Both the position numbers and the translations under genes were made by a program. The notes beneath the pieces are model-generated. The model had not been told where the DNA came from. It saw only the letters and a program-made list of their open reading frames with translations, and searched no databases. A DNA stretch of 64,000 nucleotides from Gemmatimonadales bacterium. GTDB taxonomy: Bacteria; Gemmatimonadota; Gemmatimonadetes; Gemmatimonadales; GWC2-71-9. Position 1 is the first letter of the stretch, and each line of letters opens with the position of its first letter. Shown piece after piece: positions 37,568 to 45,996 of this stretch. The DNA is taken from the NCBI GenBank assembly GCA_036265815.1, contig DATAOI010000064.1:27831-91830 (forward strand), given 5' to 3'.

Positions 37568-38262
37568 CCGAAGATCGCCTCCAGCACCCGGCCGGTGTCG
37601 GACAGGTCTTCGAACGCCGCGTGGGGGCCGCACGCGACGAGCTCGGCCACCGAGAAGGACCCCGTCGCCACGCCGAGCGCGCGCGCGGCGATGCCCGCAC
37701 CGCAGCCGATGTCGGCCGGAGTGTCGCCGATGATCACCACCTCGGCGCCGCTCGGCACCCGGCCGAAGATCGGCAGGGCCCGCTCCGCGGCGATCGGCGG
37801 CAGCTCGTGACGATATCCCGCGTCGGAGCCGTAGGCACCGACCGGAAAGCGGCCCGGATCGATTCCGCCCGAGCGCAGCTTGAGCGCCGCGCCCGGGGCC
37901 ACGTTGCCGGTGAGCAGACCGAGCACCACGGACGTCTCTCCCTGCAGCCGGTCGAGCAGCGGGAGCACGCCGGGCATGACCGTGGTTCGGGACGTGGGAA
38001 GCTGGAGCTCGCGCGCGAGGTGGCCCACGTAGCGCTGGCACACGCGCCGCACCCGCGGCGAGTCCCGCGGCTCGGGCTGCCCCACCGCCGCCAGCAGCTC
38101 GGCCACGATCTCCGGATCGGTCTTGCCGTCGAACCGGATCCGGTCGAGCGGGGAGACGTCCGCGATCTCCTCGCTCAACGCCGCGAAGATGGCGCGGCGG
38201 CCGGCGCCGGCCGTGAGCAGGAGGGTTCCGTCGACGTCGAACAGGACCAGCTTCCGCTTCAC
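37564..38262 (-). CDS. HAD-superfamily phosphatase
   Basis: The 232-residue protein has the complete HAD motifs: LFDVDGTLL (nucleophile and general-acid Asp), LLTGN as motif II, a lysine in the expected motif III zone, and VVIIGDTPADIGCG as motif IV. The cap is of the helical C1 type. It is likely a phosphoglycolate-phosphatase-like or sugar-phosphate phosphatase; substrate unknown. The GTG start is coupled to the NlpC gene stop by GTGA. Confidence 0.87.
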   Translation of the reverse strand: MKRKLVLFDVDGTLLLTAGAGRRAIFAALSEEIADVSPLDRIRFDGKTDPEIVAELLAAVGQPEPRDSPRVRRVCQRYVGHLARELQLPTSRTTVMPGVLPLLDRLQGETSVVLGLLTGNVAPGAALKLRSGGIDPGRFPVGAYGSDAGYRHELPPIAAERALPIFGRVPSGAEVVIIGDTPADIGCGAGIAARALGVATGSFSVAELVACGPHAAFEDLSDTGRVLEAIFG

Positions 38263-39047
38263 CGCGCCTCCATCCTCCGCACCGCCACCAGGCGCTCCCG
38301 GAGCGAGCCCGCTCTCGCGCCCGGGAGCCACGACTCCTGCAGCACGCCGCCGCAGGCCACCGTCGAGTGCACCAGCGTGTCCGCCTCACCGGCGAAAGCG
38401 ACGTGGGTGATGTTCTGGCCGGTCTCGCTCCGGAAGAAGAGCAGATCGCCCGGGCGGGGCTGATCGACCGACACCGGCGCGCCACACTCGATCTGCTGAG
38501 AGGAATCGCGGGGGAGGCTCATGCCCCGGGCCGCGAAGCTGGTCTGGACCAGTCCCGAGCAGTCGACGCCCCACGGAGTCACTCCACCCCACAAGTAGGG
38601 CGCGCTGGCGAACTGCTCCAGGGCCCAGCGCTCGGGGGCGTGTGCCCGGGCCTCCGCCAGGAGCGAGTCCGCCGTGGGGATCGCGCCGTCGGTGATCCGC
38701 CCACGCCGGCCGTCGGGCAGCCGGACCGCGCCGTGGTCCAGCGCCACCCGGGCGCGGAGCGGCAGCCGCACCGGCTCATTGCCGATCCGGAGAGTCGCGC
38801 CGAGGCTCCAGCCGCCGGCATCGCGCTGCCAGGCAGCCAGCTCCGAGCGCTCGACTTCCGATACATACCCGCGGTGCACCCAGCCTTCGTACCCGTCCGA
38901 AAAGGCCCGCACCCGGCGCCAGTCGCCCGAGCTCTCCAGCAGCTCGGCGCCTTCGCCCAGCACCAGCTGGCTCACCTGCTCCGCCCGGAGGCTCGGCTGG
39001 GCGCACAGCGGTGCGAGAGGGGCGCGCGCGATAACGTCGGTGGTCAC
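38259..39047 (-). CDS. NlpC/P60 cysteine peptidase with SH3-type domain
   Basis: The 262-residue protein has an SH3-like domain near residues 10-60 (LLESSGDWRRVRAFSDGYEG) and a C-terminal NlpC/P60 domain with catalytic Cys in WGVDCSGLVQTSF, His in ITHVAFAG and a third polar residue later. No signal peptide is visible, as in the cytosolic YkfC-type gamma-D-glutamyl-diamino-acid endopeptidases that recycle wall peptides. The GTG at 39047, 22 bases after the zinc-ribbon gene, was chosen since the sequence upstream is that gene in another frame. Confidence 0.87.
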   Translation of the reverse strand: MTTDVIARAPLAPLCAQPSLRAEQVSQLVLGEGAELLESSGDWRRVRAFSDGYEGWVHRGYVSEVERSELAAWQRDAGGWSLGATLRIGNEPVRLPLRARVALDHGAVRLPDGRRGRITDGAIPTADSLLAEARAHAPERWALEQFASAPYLWGGVTPWGVDCSGLVQTSFAARGMSLPRDSSQQIECGAPVSVDQPRPGDLLFFRSETGQNITHVAFAGEADTLVHSTVACGGVLQESWLPGARAGSLRERLVAVRRMEAR

Positions 39048-39069
39048 GGACGGAAACCCCGGGCGAGCG

Positions 39070-39261
39070 TCAGGCGCCGGCCGGGGGAGGCGCTGCGGTG
39101 CCGGTCTTGGCGGCGCACTCGCGGCAGCGGGTGACGCCGCGGAAGGAGCAGATGAGGCAGATGAACGTGCCGCACAGGTCGCAGGGATAGCCTTCGGAGG
39201 CCCGCTCTTCCCGACCGCAGGCGCGGCAACCCATGGCATCGTGCTCGTGGATCTCGGCCAT
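39070..39261 (-). CDS. 63-residue protein with four CxxC zinc knuckles
   Basis: The short protein has CRAC, CDLC, CLIC and CREC, four CxxC pairs over about 38 residues, so it should bind two zinc ions, like a double zinc ribbon. A short Ala/Pro tail follows. The ATG is 6 bases after the stop of the NtrC-type regulator. It may be a nucleic-acid or protein adaptor, but I cannot say for what. Confidence 0.75.
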   Translation of the reverse strand: MAEIHEHDAMGCRACGREERASEGYPCDLCGTFICLICSFRGVTRCRECAAKTGTAAPPPAGA

Positions 39262-39267
39262 GCGGGC

Positions 39268-40614
39268 TCAGGAAGTGAGATTGTAGCGCTTGATCTTGTT
39301 GATCAGCGTCGCGCGGGAGATGCCGAGCTCGATGGCCGCGCGGGTGCGGTTGCCGGTGTGATGCTTGAGCGTGCGCTCGATGTGCTGGCGCTCGAGGTCC
39401 TCCAGGCTCAACGGCGTGTGCCGCCGGTCGCCGATGCCGGGCCGGGCACGGAACTCGCCCGGCAGGTGCTCCACGCTCACCGCGGGCGCGCCGCGACCCA
39501 GAATCAGCGCGCGCTCCAGCACGTTGCGCATCTCCCGGACGTTGCCGGGCCAACCATACGCCAGCAGCCGCTCCAGCACTTCGCTGGTGAGGGTCGGCGG
39601 CCCATCGGGGAGCTCGGAGCGCAGATCGGTCATGAGACGGGTGATGAGCGACAGCCGGTCTTCCCGCGAGCGGTCCCGCACCGCGGGTAGCATGAGCGGC
39701 ATCACGCTGAGCCGGTAGTAAAGGTCTTCGCGGAACTGGCCCCGCTCGACTTCCGCCTGCAGCTCCTTGTTGGTGGCGGCCACGAGGCGGACGTCGACCG
39801 TGATCTCCCGGGTCCCACCCAACCGGCGGAAGGTCTTGGTCTCCAGCACCTTGAGCAACTTGGGCTGAAGCTCCGGCGCCAGATCGCCGATCTCGTCCAG
39901 GAAGATCGTTCCGTGATCGGCGATCTCGAACAACCCCTGCTTCCGGTCCTTCGCATCGGTGAAGGCGCCCTTCTCATGCCCGAAGAGCTCGGAATCGAGG
40001 AAGGTGGCGTTGAGCCCGGCGCAGTTCACTTCGACGAACGGCGCCCGCGCGCGCGGGCTCAGGTCGTGCATCATCCGGGCGACCCACCCCTTGCCCGTCC
40101 CGCTCTCGCCAGTGAGCAGCACCGTGGTGCGCTCGCTCTGGGCCAGCAGCCCCACCTGGTGGGCGAAGTCCTGCATTCCGGTGGAGGTCCCCAGCGAGTC
40201 GAGCCCGTGTCCCGGCGCGCTCTGCACCAGGAGCGCCTCGTTGACCCGGCGGAGGCGTGCCTTGTCGGCCACCCGGGCGGTGGCCGCCGCCAGGTGCTCC
40301 ATGTCGACCGGCTTGGTGAGGAAATTCTCCGCACCAAGCTGCATGGCGCGCACCGCCGTGGCTACGTCGCCCTGGCCGGTCAGCAGGATCACCGCGGCGT
40401 CGCGCTGTCGCATGTTCTCCAGAACTTCCATCCCGTCCATGCCGGGAAGACCGAGGTCCAGGATGACCACTTCGGGGCGGAGCCGGTCGAAGGTGGCCAT
40501 GCCGGCCTCCCCGCTCAGCTCCCGGGTGACCTCGTAGCCCAGCCGCTCGAAGTAGTTGCCGATACCGCGCAGAACGTCCACGTCATCGTCGATGAGCAGA
40601 ACAGAACCCGCCAT
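39268..40614 (-). CDS. NtrC-family sigma-54-dependent response regulator
   Basis: The 448-residue protein has a receiver (acidic pair in LLIDDDVDVL, phosphoacceptor Asp in VILDLGLPG, Lys in LTKP), an AAA+ domain (Walker A GESGTGKG, Walker B TIFLDEIGDL) and a Fis-type helix-turn-helix end (TRAAIELGISRATLINKIKR). The sigma-54 contact loop reads GAFTDA rather than the canonical GAFTGA. The ATG at 40614 follows GAGGTG at a good distance. No histidine kinase is beside it. Confidence 0.9.
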   Translation of the reverse strand: MAGSVLLIDDDVDVLRGIGNYFERLGYEVTRELSGEAGMATFDRLRPEVVILDLGLPGMDGMEVLENMRQRDAAVILLTGQGDVATAVRAMQLGAENFLTKPVDMEHLAAATARVADKARLRRVNEALLVQSAPGHGLDSLGTSTGMQDFAHQVGLLAQSERTTVLLTGESGTGKGWVARMMHDLSPRARAPFVEVNCAGLNATFLDSELFGHEKGAFTDAKDRKQGLFEIADHGTIFLDEIGDLAPELQPKLLKVLETKTFRRLGGTREITVDVRLVAATNKELQAEVERGQFREDLYYRLSVMPLMLPAVRDRSREDRLSLITRLMTDLRSELPDGPPTLTSEVLERLLAYGWPGNVREMRNVLERALILGRGAPAVSVEHLPGEFRARPGIGDRRHTPLSLEDLERQHIERTLKHHTGNRTRAAIELGISRATLINKIKRYNLTS

Positions 40615-40694
40615 GAAGGACACCTCGGGTGGGACTGAACGGTGCGAAGGGCTGGCCCCCAAAAATTAGTCAGTCTGCGCGTCCGCGCCATGCC

Positions 40695-41600
40695 TCATGG
40701 CGGACCCGGCACCAGGATGCGGATGGCCCCGGGCACCACGCGCGCCACGAACGGCGTCTCTCCTCCCGGCTCGCCGTCGAGCTGGACCGGCTGCACCGGG
40801 TGGCTCTCCACCCGGATCTCCCGGCCCCGCGCGTAACCGACGAAGGTGTCCTCGTCCTCCAGTGCCGGGGATACCCGCAGCAGGTCCCAGATGGCCCGGA
40901 CGCTCTGGCCCAGGCTGTTGGCGCGCACCACCACCACATCGAGCAGCCCGTCGTCCGGAGTGATGCCGGCGCCGAGCCGGACGTAGGGCGGGATGACTTC
41001 ACCGCAGTTCGCCACCAGCACCATCGCGGCGTTGGCGTCGTACTCGACCCCGTCGACGGTGATGACGTGCGCGGTGCTGCGGATCTCGCTGATCAGGCGA
41101 AGGGTGGTGGCGACGTAGGCCGCCATCCCCCAGCGCTGCTTGTGGTGGGACAGGGTGCCGGCCATCACCCGCGCATCGTATCCGGCGCCGCACGCAACCG
41201 CGAAGTACTGGATCTCGGCCCCGCGCTCCATTCGGCCGAGGTCGAACAGTTTGGTATGCCCGGCGATGAGCGCGCGCGCGGCACGGGCCGGCGACGCGGG
41301 AATCCGCAGGTTGCCGGCAAGCAGGTTGCCGGTGCCGCCGGGGATCACGCCCAGCGCCACCTCGGTGCCCACCAGCGCCGCCGCCGCCTGCATGGTGGTC
41401 CCGTCGCCGCCGAACACGGCCACCACGTCGGCCCCGGTGCTCACCCCGTACTCCGCCAGGCTCTTCGCGTCGCCCGGACCGCCGGTGGCGAGCACCTCCG
41501 CGGTCCACCCCGCCGAGCGGAGGGTGCGCATGATCGCCTCCACCGCGGCACGCCGGGTGCGCGCGGCGGCGGGGTTGGTGATCAACAGCGCGCGCGCCAC
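40695..41600 (-). CDS. Diacylglycerol-kinase-family lipid kinase
   Basis: The 301-residue protein opens ALLITNPAAARTRRA and has the catalytic GGDGTTMQAAAAL and GGTGNLLAGNL loops of the DagK/sphingosine-kinase fold. It probably phosphorylates diacylglycerol or a related lipid at the membrane surface. The GTG at 41600 is one base after the tamB stop, so it belongs to the tamA-tamB operon. Confidence 0.9.
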   Translation of the reverse strand: MARALLITNPAAARTRRAAVEAIMRTLRSAGWTAEVLATGGPGDAKSLAEYGVSTGADVVAVFGGDGTTMQAAAALVGTEVALGVIPGGTGNLLAGNLRIPASPARAARALIAGHTKLFDLGRMERGAEIQYFAVACGAGYDARVMAGTLSHHKQRWGMAAYVATTLRLISEIRSTAHVITVDGVEYDANAAMVLVANCGEVIPPYVRLGAGITPDDGLLDVVVVRANSLGQSVRAIWDLLRVSPALEDEDTFVGYARGREIRVESHPVQPVQLDGEPGGETPFVARVVPGAIRILVPGPP

Positions 41601-41601
41601 G

Positions 41602-44600
41602 CTAGAACTCCCGCTCCCAGAGAATGTCCAGGCCCACCTGGTAGGGGGTGTTCACGGTGGGCTGGGTGAGCCCGCCGGGCCGGCACGACTGGATGGTGGG
41701 CTCCACTGTGCTCTGAAACTTCCACTCCCGGCTGAAGCGGAACTCCAGCCCGGCCCCGAGGTTCTTGGTGCTGAGCTGGCTGAAGTCGGGGCAGAAGCCC
41801 GCGTTGAAGGTGAGGAAGGTCTTCTTCCCGATCTGCCAGCCGGCGGCGAGCTGAGTGAGCGTGGCGCCGCCCGTAGGACTCGAGATACCCGGCCGGATCT
41901 CGATCAGGTCGATGGGAACCCCGAGGTCCTGGATCAATGCCCGCTCCAGCTCGCTGGAGAGCGCGCTGGAAAAGTAGGCCAGTCCAGTGGTCACCAGGCC
42001 CCCCTGCCCCACCAGCGTCGCCTCGTTCGCGGGCCGTCCGGTGATCAGGTACGACACCAGGTCGGTCTCCGAGATGGGCGGCCGGAAGGTGCTCGAGAGG
42101 GTGAGCTTGGGCGCGTAGAGGGTGCCACTGATGTTGGCGATCACCGGCACCTCGTCACCCCGGACCGGCCGCACCGTGTGCTGTGCCTGAATGTTGAGCA
42201 CCGCGTTCAAGTTGCCCTGATAGTTGACTTCACCTCGAGTCACCGTGAAGTCGCGCGCCACCGGGCCGATCTTGAGCGTGTAGGTGCCCCGCGGCGCGGC
42301 GAGCGTCCCGGTCGGCTGGTATTCCTGGCGCACCTTGCTGGCCCGGACCTGCCCCTCGAGCTGGATGTTCGCCTCGGCCGAGCGGAGCCAGACGTCGGAG
42401 CCCATCTCCAGACGCAGGTCGTCGATGCGAAGCGAGTCGAGAAAGCGATTCTGAAACTTGGACCCGAGCTTCTCCTGCCGGAGCAACGTGGTGTCCACCA
42501 GGTCGGCGTAGGCCGGGTCTTCCAGATCCACGATCCGCTTGTTGATCAGGTCGGCGAAATAGAGCACGCCGCTGTTGGCCAGCAGCCGTCCGGTGAGCGT
42601 GGCATCGAACACCGGGCCCTTGATCTGCAGATCGCCGGTGCCGGTGAGCGAGAGGAAGCTGCGCACGTCGATGGCGCGAAATTGCTTGGCGTTGACCGCG
42701 AGATTGAGCACCGGCCGGGACAGGTTCTCCAGCCGGACGGAGCCGCCCACCGTGAGCCGGCCACCCCCGCTGGTAGTGAAGAGCACGTCGTTCAGCAGCA
42801 GCGAATCGCCCTGCAGGATGGCGCTGCCCCGCACCGTGTTGTAGTGGACTCCGAGGCCGGGCACGGTCATGGTGCCTTTCCGCACCTGCACCGAGCCGGC
42901 CAGGCGCGGTGCGTCCCAGCTGCCCTCCACCTGCACGTCGGCTGCCAGCGTCCCGTCCACCTGGGTCACCGCCGGGGTCAACGCCTCCAGGAGCCCCAGA
43001 TCGACGCTGTCGGTATGGGCCCGCACCGAGAGTGGCCCCTCGAGCTGCCGCTTCTCCGCCCCGCGGAAGGCGAGATCCAGCGGCAGATGGGCCTCGACCT
43101 GGAGCAGGTCCTCCCCGGTACGCCAGAGGTCGAGGTTGGCGTCGAGCCGGCGATTCTGATAGTTGAGCACCGCTTCGGCCAGGGGCGCCTGGAAATCGCC
43201 GAACCTGGCATCCGCCACCCGCGCGGTGCCCCGGAGCGTCGGCGCCTTGGCCGTTCCGCCCACCTGCAGGTCGAGACCGACCTCGCCGGAGACCCCGGTA
43301 GTGTCGCGTTGAAGCAGGCCGTAGAGGTCGTGGATGTCGAGGCCGAGCAGCTCGAGGCTGAGCGCCCCCGCTTCGGTGCCGGGCACCCGGCCCGCCACCC
43401 GCATGCTACCGGAGCCGTCTGTCGCCACCAGCGCGAAGGGGCTCACCGAGGGCGCGGAGTCGGCGAGTGACATGCTCGCCGGCTCCTGCAGCCGGTAGCG
43501 GTGCGCGGCCAGACCGGCGAGCAGGGTATCGACCCGGAAGATCTGGCTGCTGTCCTTCCGGAACCACTGGCCGGTGCCGTCGAAGCGCGAGACACTCCCC
43601 ACCGAGGAGCCCGCGGTCCATCCCACCGAGTCCGCGAAGCCGCTGGCCTGCGCCGTGAGCCGGTGGAAGGTCCACTTCTGCACCGTGAGCGAGTCCGACT
43701 TCACCGCCGCCGTGACTCGGGGCCGGCGCCCCCCGAGCCAGGTAAAGCTGCCCGAGATCTCGGGCGACCGGATCCGCTGCCACTCCAGTCCCCGCACGGT
43801 CAGCTCGGTTGCCGCTTCCAGTGAGTCGAGGCTTCCCGCAAACCGCGCCGCTCCCTCGGCGGTTCCGGTGAGCGGACGCGCGTCGGCGCTGGTATCCCGC
43901 TTCTGGCCCGTGGACGCGAGCAGCAGGGAGTCGAAGCCGATCAGGCTGTCTGCCACCAGCGAGAAGGCCATATGGCCGGCATGCGGCGACTGCCAGCCGA
44001 GCGTTCCGCCGCCGGAGGCCCGGGCGCCCTTCCACTCGGCGTAGGCGGTGTCGACTCGGATGACGCTGTCGTGGACCGATCCCCGGCCGAAGAAGCTATC
44101 GAGATCCCATTCGCGCGCCCGGCTCCGGGCGAGCGCCAGCTCCAGGTCACCCTCCGGCGCGCGGAGCGTGTCGATGCTGCCGGTGACCCGGAGCTCACCC
44201 GCCAGCGCGGTGGGCAGCTTCCGTCCGGTGAGCGCTTCCAGGTCCAACCGGGAGAACCGGAGCAGCAGCCGCTCGGCGCCCCACTTGGGCGGCAGCAGCG
44301 TCACCAGGCCGTTCGCGTCCACCGTGCCGATCTGACCGGTGAGTGTGGTGTTGACCTGCAACCGGGACAGCGTGCCCTCGCTCTGGAAGCGGCCGCGGAG
44401 CTCGCCCTGAGAGCGCAGCGAGGGAAACGCGCGGCGGATGCCCTCGAAAGAGAGCGGCTCGAAGGTGACGTCGGTCGCGAGCCCCAGGGTGTCGAACCGG
44501 GTGTCGAGGTGCACCGTGCCGGTGGCCTGGCTGGCCGGCCGTGCGGCGTCCTGCTGCCGGGAGGTCCCGACGAAGGTCACGTTCCGAAGCGGCCCGTCGA

Positions 44601-45996
44601 GCGTGCCCGCCGCGGCCAGCCGCCCTTCGAGGATGACCGCGGGTGCCAGGCGCCGGACCGTGTGGAGATCGATGTTCGAGCGGCGGAGATGGAAGTCGGT
44701 GAAGGTGAGTCCGCTGTCGCGGGTGGCGCCCACGATGCCGTCACCGGCGAGGGTGCTCACCGGGCGCTCCTTGAGCTCGGCGTCGGTATAGGTCCAGTCG
44801 AGCGTGAGATCCATCGCGTCGAGAAAGCCCGACCCGGCCAGACTGCCGCTGATGGTTCCGTAGAACGGCAGGGTGTCCAGGTAGGGGCGCACCGCGTCGA
44901 GATCGAGCTGGCGCAGGGTGAGCCGCATGTCGCGGGCACCGAGGCCCCGCCTCTTGTCGGTGATCGCCACCAGGTCGCCGTCGACCCGCTGATCGCCCCC
45001 GCGGAGATGCAGATCACGGATGTCGTAGGCGGTGCGGGCGCCCGTCTCCGACTTGGCGGACAGCACACCGGTGCCGATCATGGGGGGAAAGTGAGGCGAG
45101 ACCCAGAGCAGGTCCATCAGGCTCACCCGGCTCGCGGTGGCCTGGAAGTCGAAGAGGATCGTGTCGTGCGGCCAGGTGACGGCGCCGCCGCCGGAGACCT
45201 CGGTGCCGGGGAGCGCGGCCCGGGAGAAGCCGAAGATGGCGCTGTCGGCGTGGAGGCGGATCCGTCCCACGGCGTCGCGCACGGTCACCGCGGGATCGCT
45301 GACCCGGGTGGCCAGGGAGTCGAGGTCGATGCTGAACGGCAGGTGATCCGGCGTGGAGATGCGCAGCCGCGCCATCCGGGTCGTGAGGTCGGAGAACAGG
45401 ATCACCTTCCGCAGTCCCTCCGGACTCTGCTCGATCACCCGGCCCGGCTTGGCCCGCTCAGCGGCCAGCGCGGAGTCGCGCGCCTGTTGCGTACGGAGCG
45501 ACTTGTCGGGATTCCAGGGTAGCGCGATACGGAGCGCGCCGTCGGTCACCCGCACGTGATAGAAATCGATGAGCGGCGAGGTGCCGCCCTTCTTGCCGGT
45601 TCCCAGGCGGAGCACCTCCTCCAGGTTGAGCCGCCCGTTCCGGTGCTTGATGAGCTGGATGGTAGGCCGCTCGAGCTGCACGCCGCTCAGCACCACCTGC
45701 TTGGCCAGGAAGTTCGGCAGGCGGTAGGTCACCCGCACCCGAGGCAGATCGGCCAGCAGCGCGCCGCTGGTGTCCCGCACCACCAGGTTCTCCAGCGTGA
45801 GATCGTAGAGAAACGAGCCGGAGATAGCCCCGACCTTCACCCGGCCCAGCACGATCCGGCCGAGCCCTTCGGTGACCGTCCGCGCCAGCAGGTTGCGGCC
45901 GGGAGGCGTGAGTGTCATGGAGCTGACCACCCCCAGCACCATCGCGAGCGAGCCCAGCAGAATCACGAACAGGAATCGCGCCACGCCGCGCCGCAT
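41602..45996 (-). CDS. tamB: TamB-family translocation/lipid-transport protein
   Basis: The 1464-residue protein has an N-terminal membrane anchor (RFLFVILLGSLAMVLGVVSS), a long repetitive beta-rich body typical of the bridge-like beta-groove that spans the periplasm, and a C-terminal DUF490 domain with EVNYQGNLNAVLNIQAQHTV, YLITGRPANEATL and the final WEREF. The family moves phospholipids, and helps some outer-membrane proteins, between membranes. The ATG overlaps the last base of the upstream stop (TGATG), so synthesis is coupled to the Omp85 partner. Confidence 0.92.
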   Translation of the reverse strand: MRRGVARFLFVILLGSLAMVLGVVSSMTLTPPGRNLLARTVTEGLGRIVLGRVKVGAISGSFLYDLTLENLVVRDTSGALLADLPRVRVTYRLPNFLAKQVVLSGVQLERPTIQLIKHRNGRLNLEEVLRLGTGKKGGTSPLIDFYHVRVTDGALRIALPWNPDKSLRTQQARDSALAAERAKPGRVIEQSPEGLRKVILFSDLTTRMARLRISTPDHLPFSIDLDSLATRVSDPAVTVRDAVGRIRLHADSAIFGFSRAALPGTEVSGGGAVTWPHDTILFDFQATASRVSLMDLLWVSPHFPPMIGTGVLSAKSETGARTAYDIRDLHLRGGDQRVDGDLVAITDKRRGLGARDMRLTLRQLDLDAVRPYLDTLPFYGTISGSLAGSGFLDAMDLTLDWTYTDAELKERPVSTLAGDGIVGATRDSGLTFTDFHLRRSNIDLHTVRRLAPAVILEGRLAAAGTLDGPLRNVTFVGTSRQQDAARPASQATGTVHLDTRFDTLGLATDVTFEPLSFEGIRRAFPSLRSQGELRGRFQSEGTLSRLQVNTTLTGQIGTVDANGLVTLLPPKWGAERLLLRFSRLDLEALTGRKLPTALAGELRVTGSIDTLRAPEGDLELALARSRAREWDLDSFFGRGSVHDSVIRVDTAYAEWKGARASGGGTLGWQSPHAGHMAFSLVADSLIGFDSLLLASTGQKRDTSADARPLTGTAEGAARFAGSLDSLEAATELTVRGLEWQRIRSPEISGSFTWLGGRRPRVTAAVKSDSLTVQKWTFHRLTAQASGFADSVGWTAGSSVGSVSRFDGTGQWFRKDSSQIFRVDTLLAGLAAHRYRLQEPASMSLADSAPSVSPFALVATDGSGSMRVAGRVPGTEAGALSLELLGLDIHDLYGLLQRDTTGVSGEVGLDLQVGGTAKAPTLRGTARVADARFGDFQAPLAEAVLNYQNRRLDANLDLWRTGEDLLQVEAHLPLDLAFRGAEKRQLEGPLSVRAHTDSVDLGLLEALTPAVTQVDGTLAADVQVEGSWDAPRLAGSVQVRKGTMTVPGLGVHYNTVRGSAILQGDSLLLNDVLFTTSGGGRLTVGGSVRLENLSRPVLNLAVNAKQFRAIDVRSFLSLTGTGDLQIKGPVFDATLTGRLLANSGVLYFADLINKRIVDLEDPAYADLVDTTLLRQEKLGSKFQNRFLDSLRIDDLRLEMGSDVWLRSAEANIQLEGQVRASKVRQEYQPTGTLAAPRGTYTLKIGPVARDFTVTRGEVNYQGNLNAVLNIQAQHTVRPVRGDEVPVIANISGTLYAPKLTLSSTFRPPISETDLVSYLITGRPANEATLVGQGGLVTTGLAYFSSALSSELERALIQDLGVPIDLIEIRPGISSPTGGATLTQLAAGWQIGKKTFLTFNAGFCPDFSQLSTKNLGAGLEFRFSREWKFQSTVEPTIQSCRPGGLTQPTVNTPYQVGLDILWEREF

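Noticed and set aside
39048..39239. Extension of the NlpC/P60 gene upstream
   Set aside because: It is a shadow frame of the zinc-ribbon gene; the SH3 part begins after 39047.
43972..45522. Long plus-strand open frame opposite tamB
   Set aside because: It is a mirror frame of GC-rich coding DNA with biased composition and no motif. The minus-strand TamB frame explains the region.
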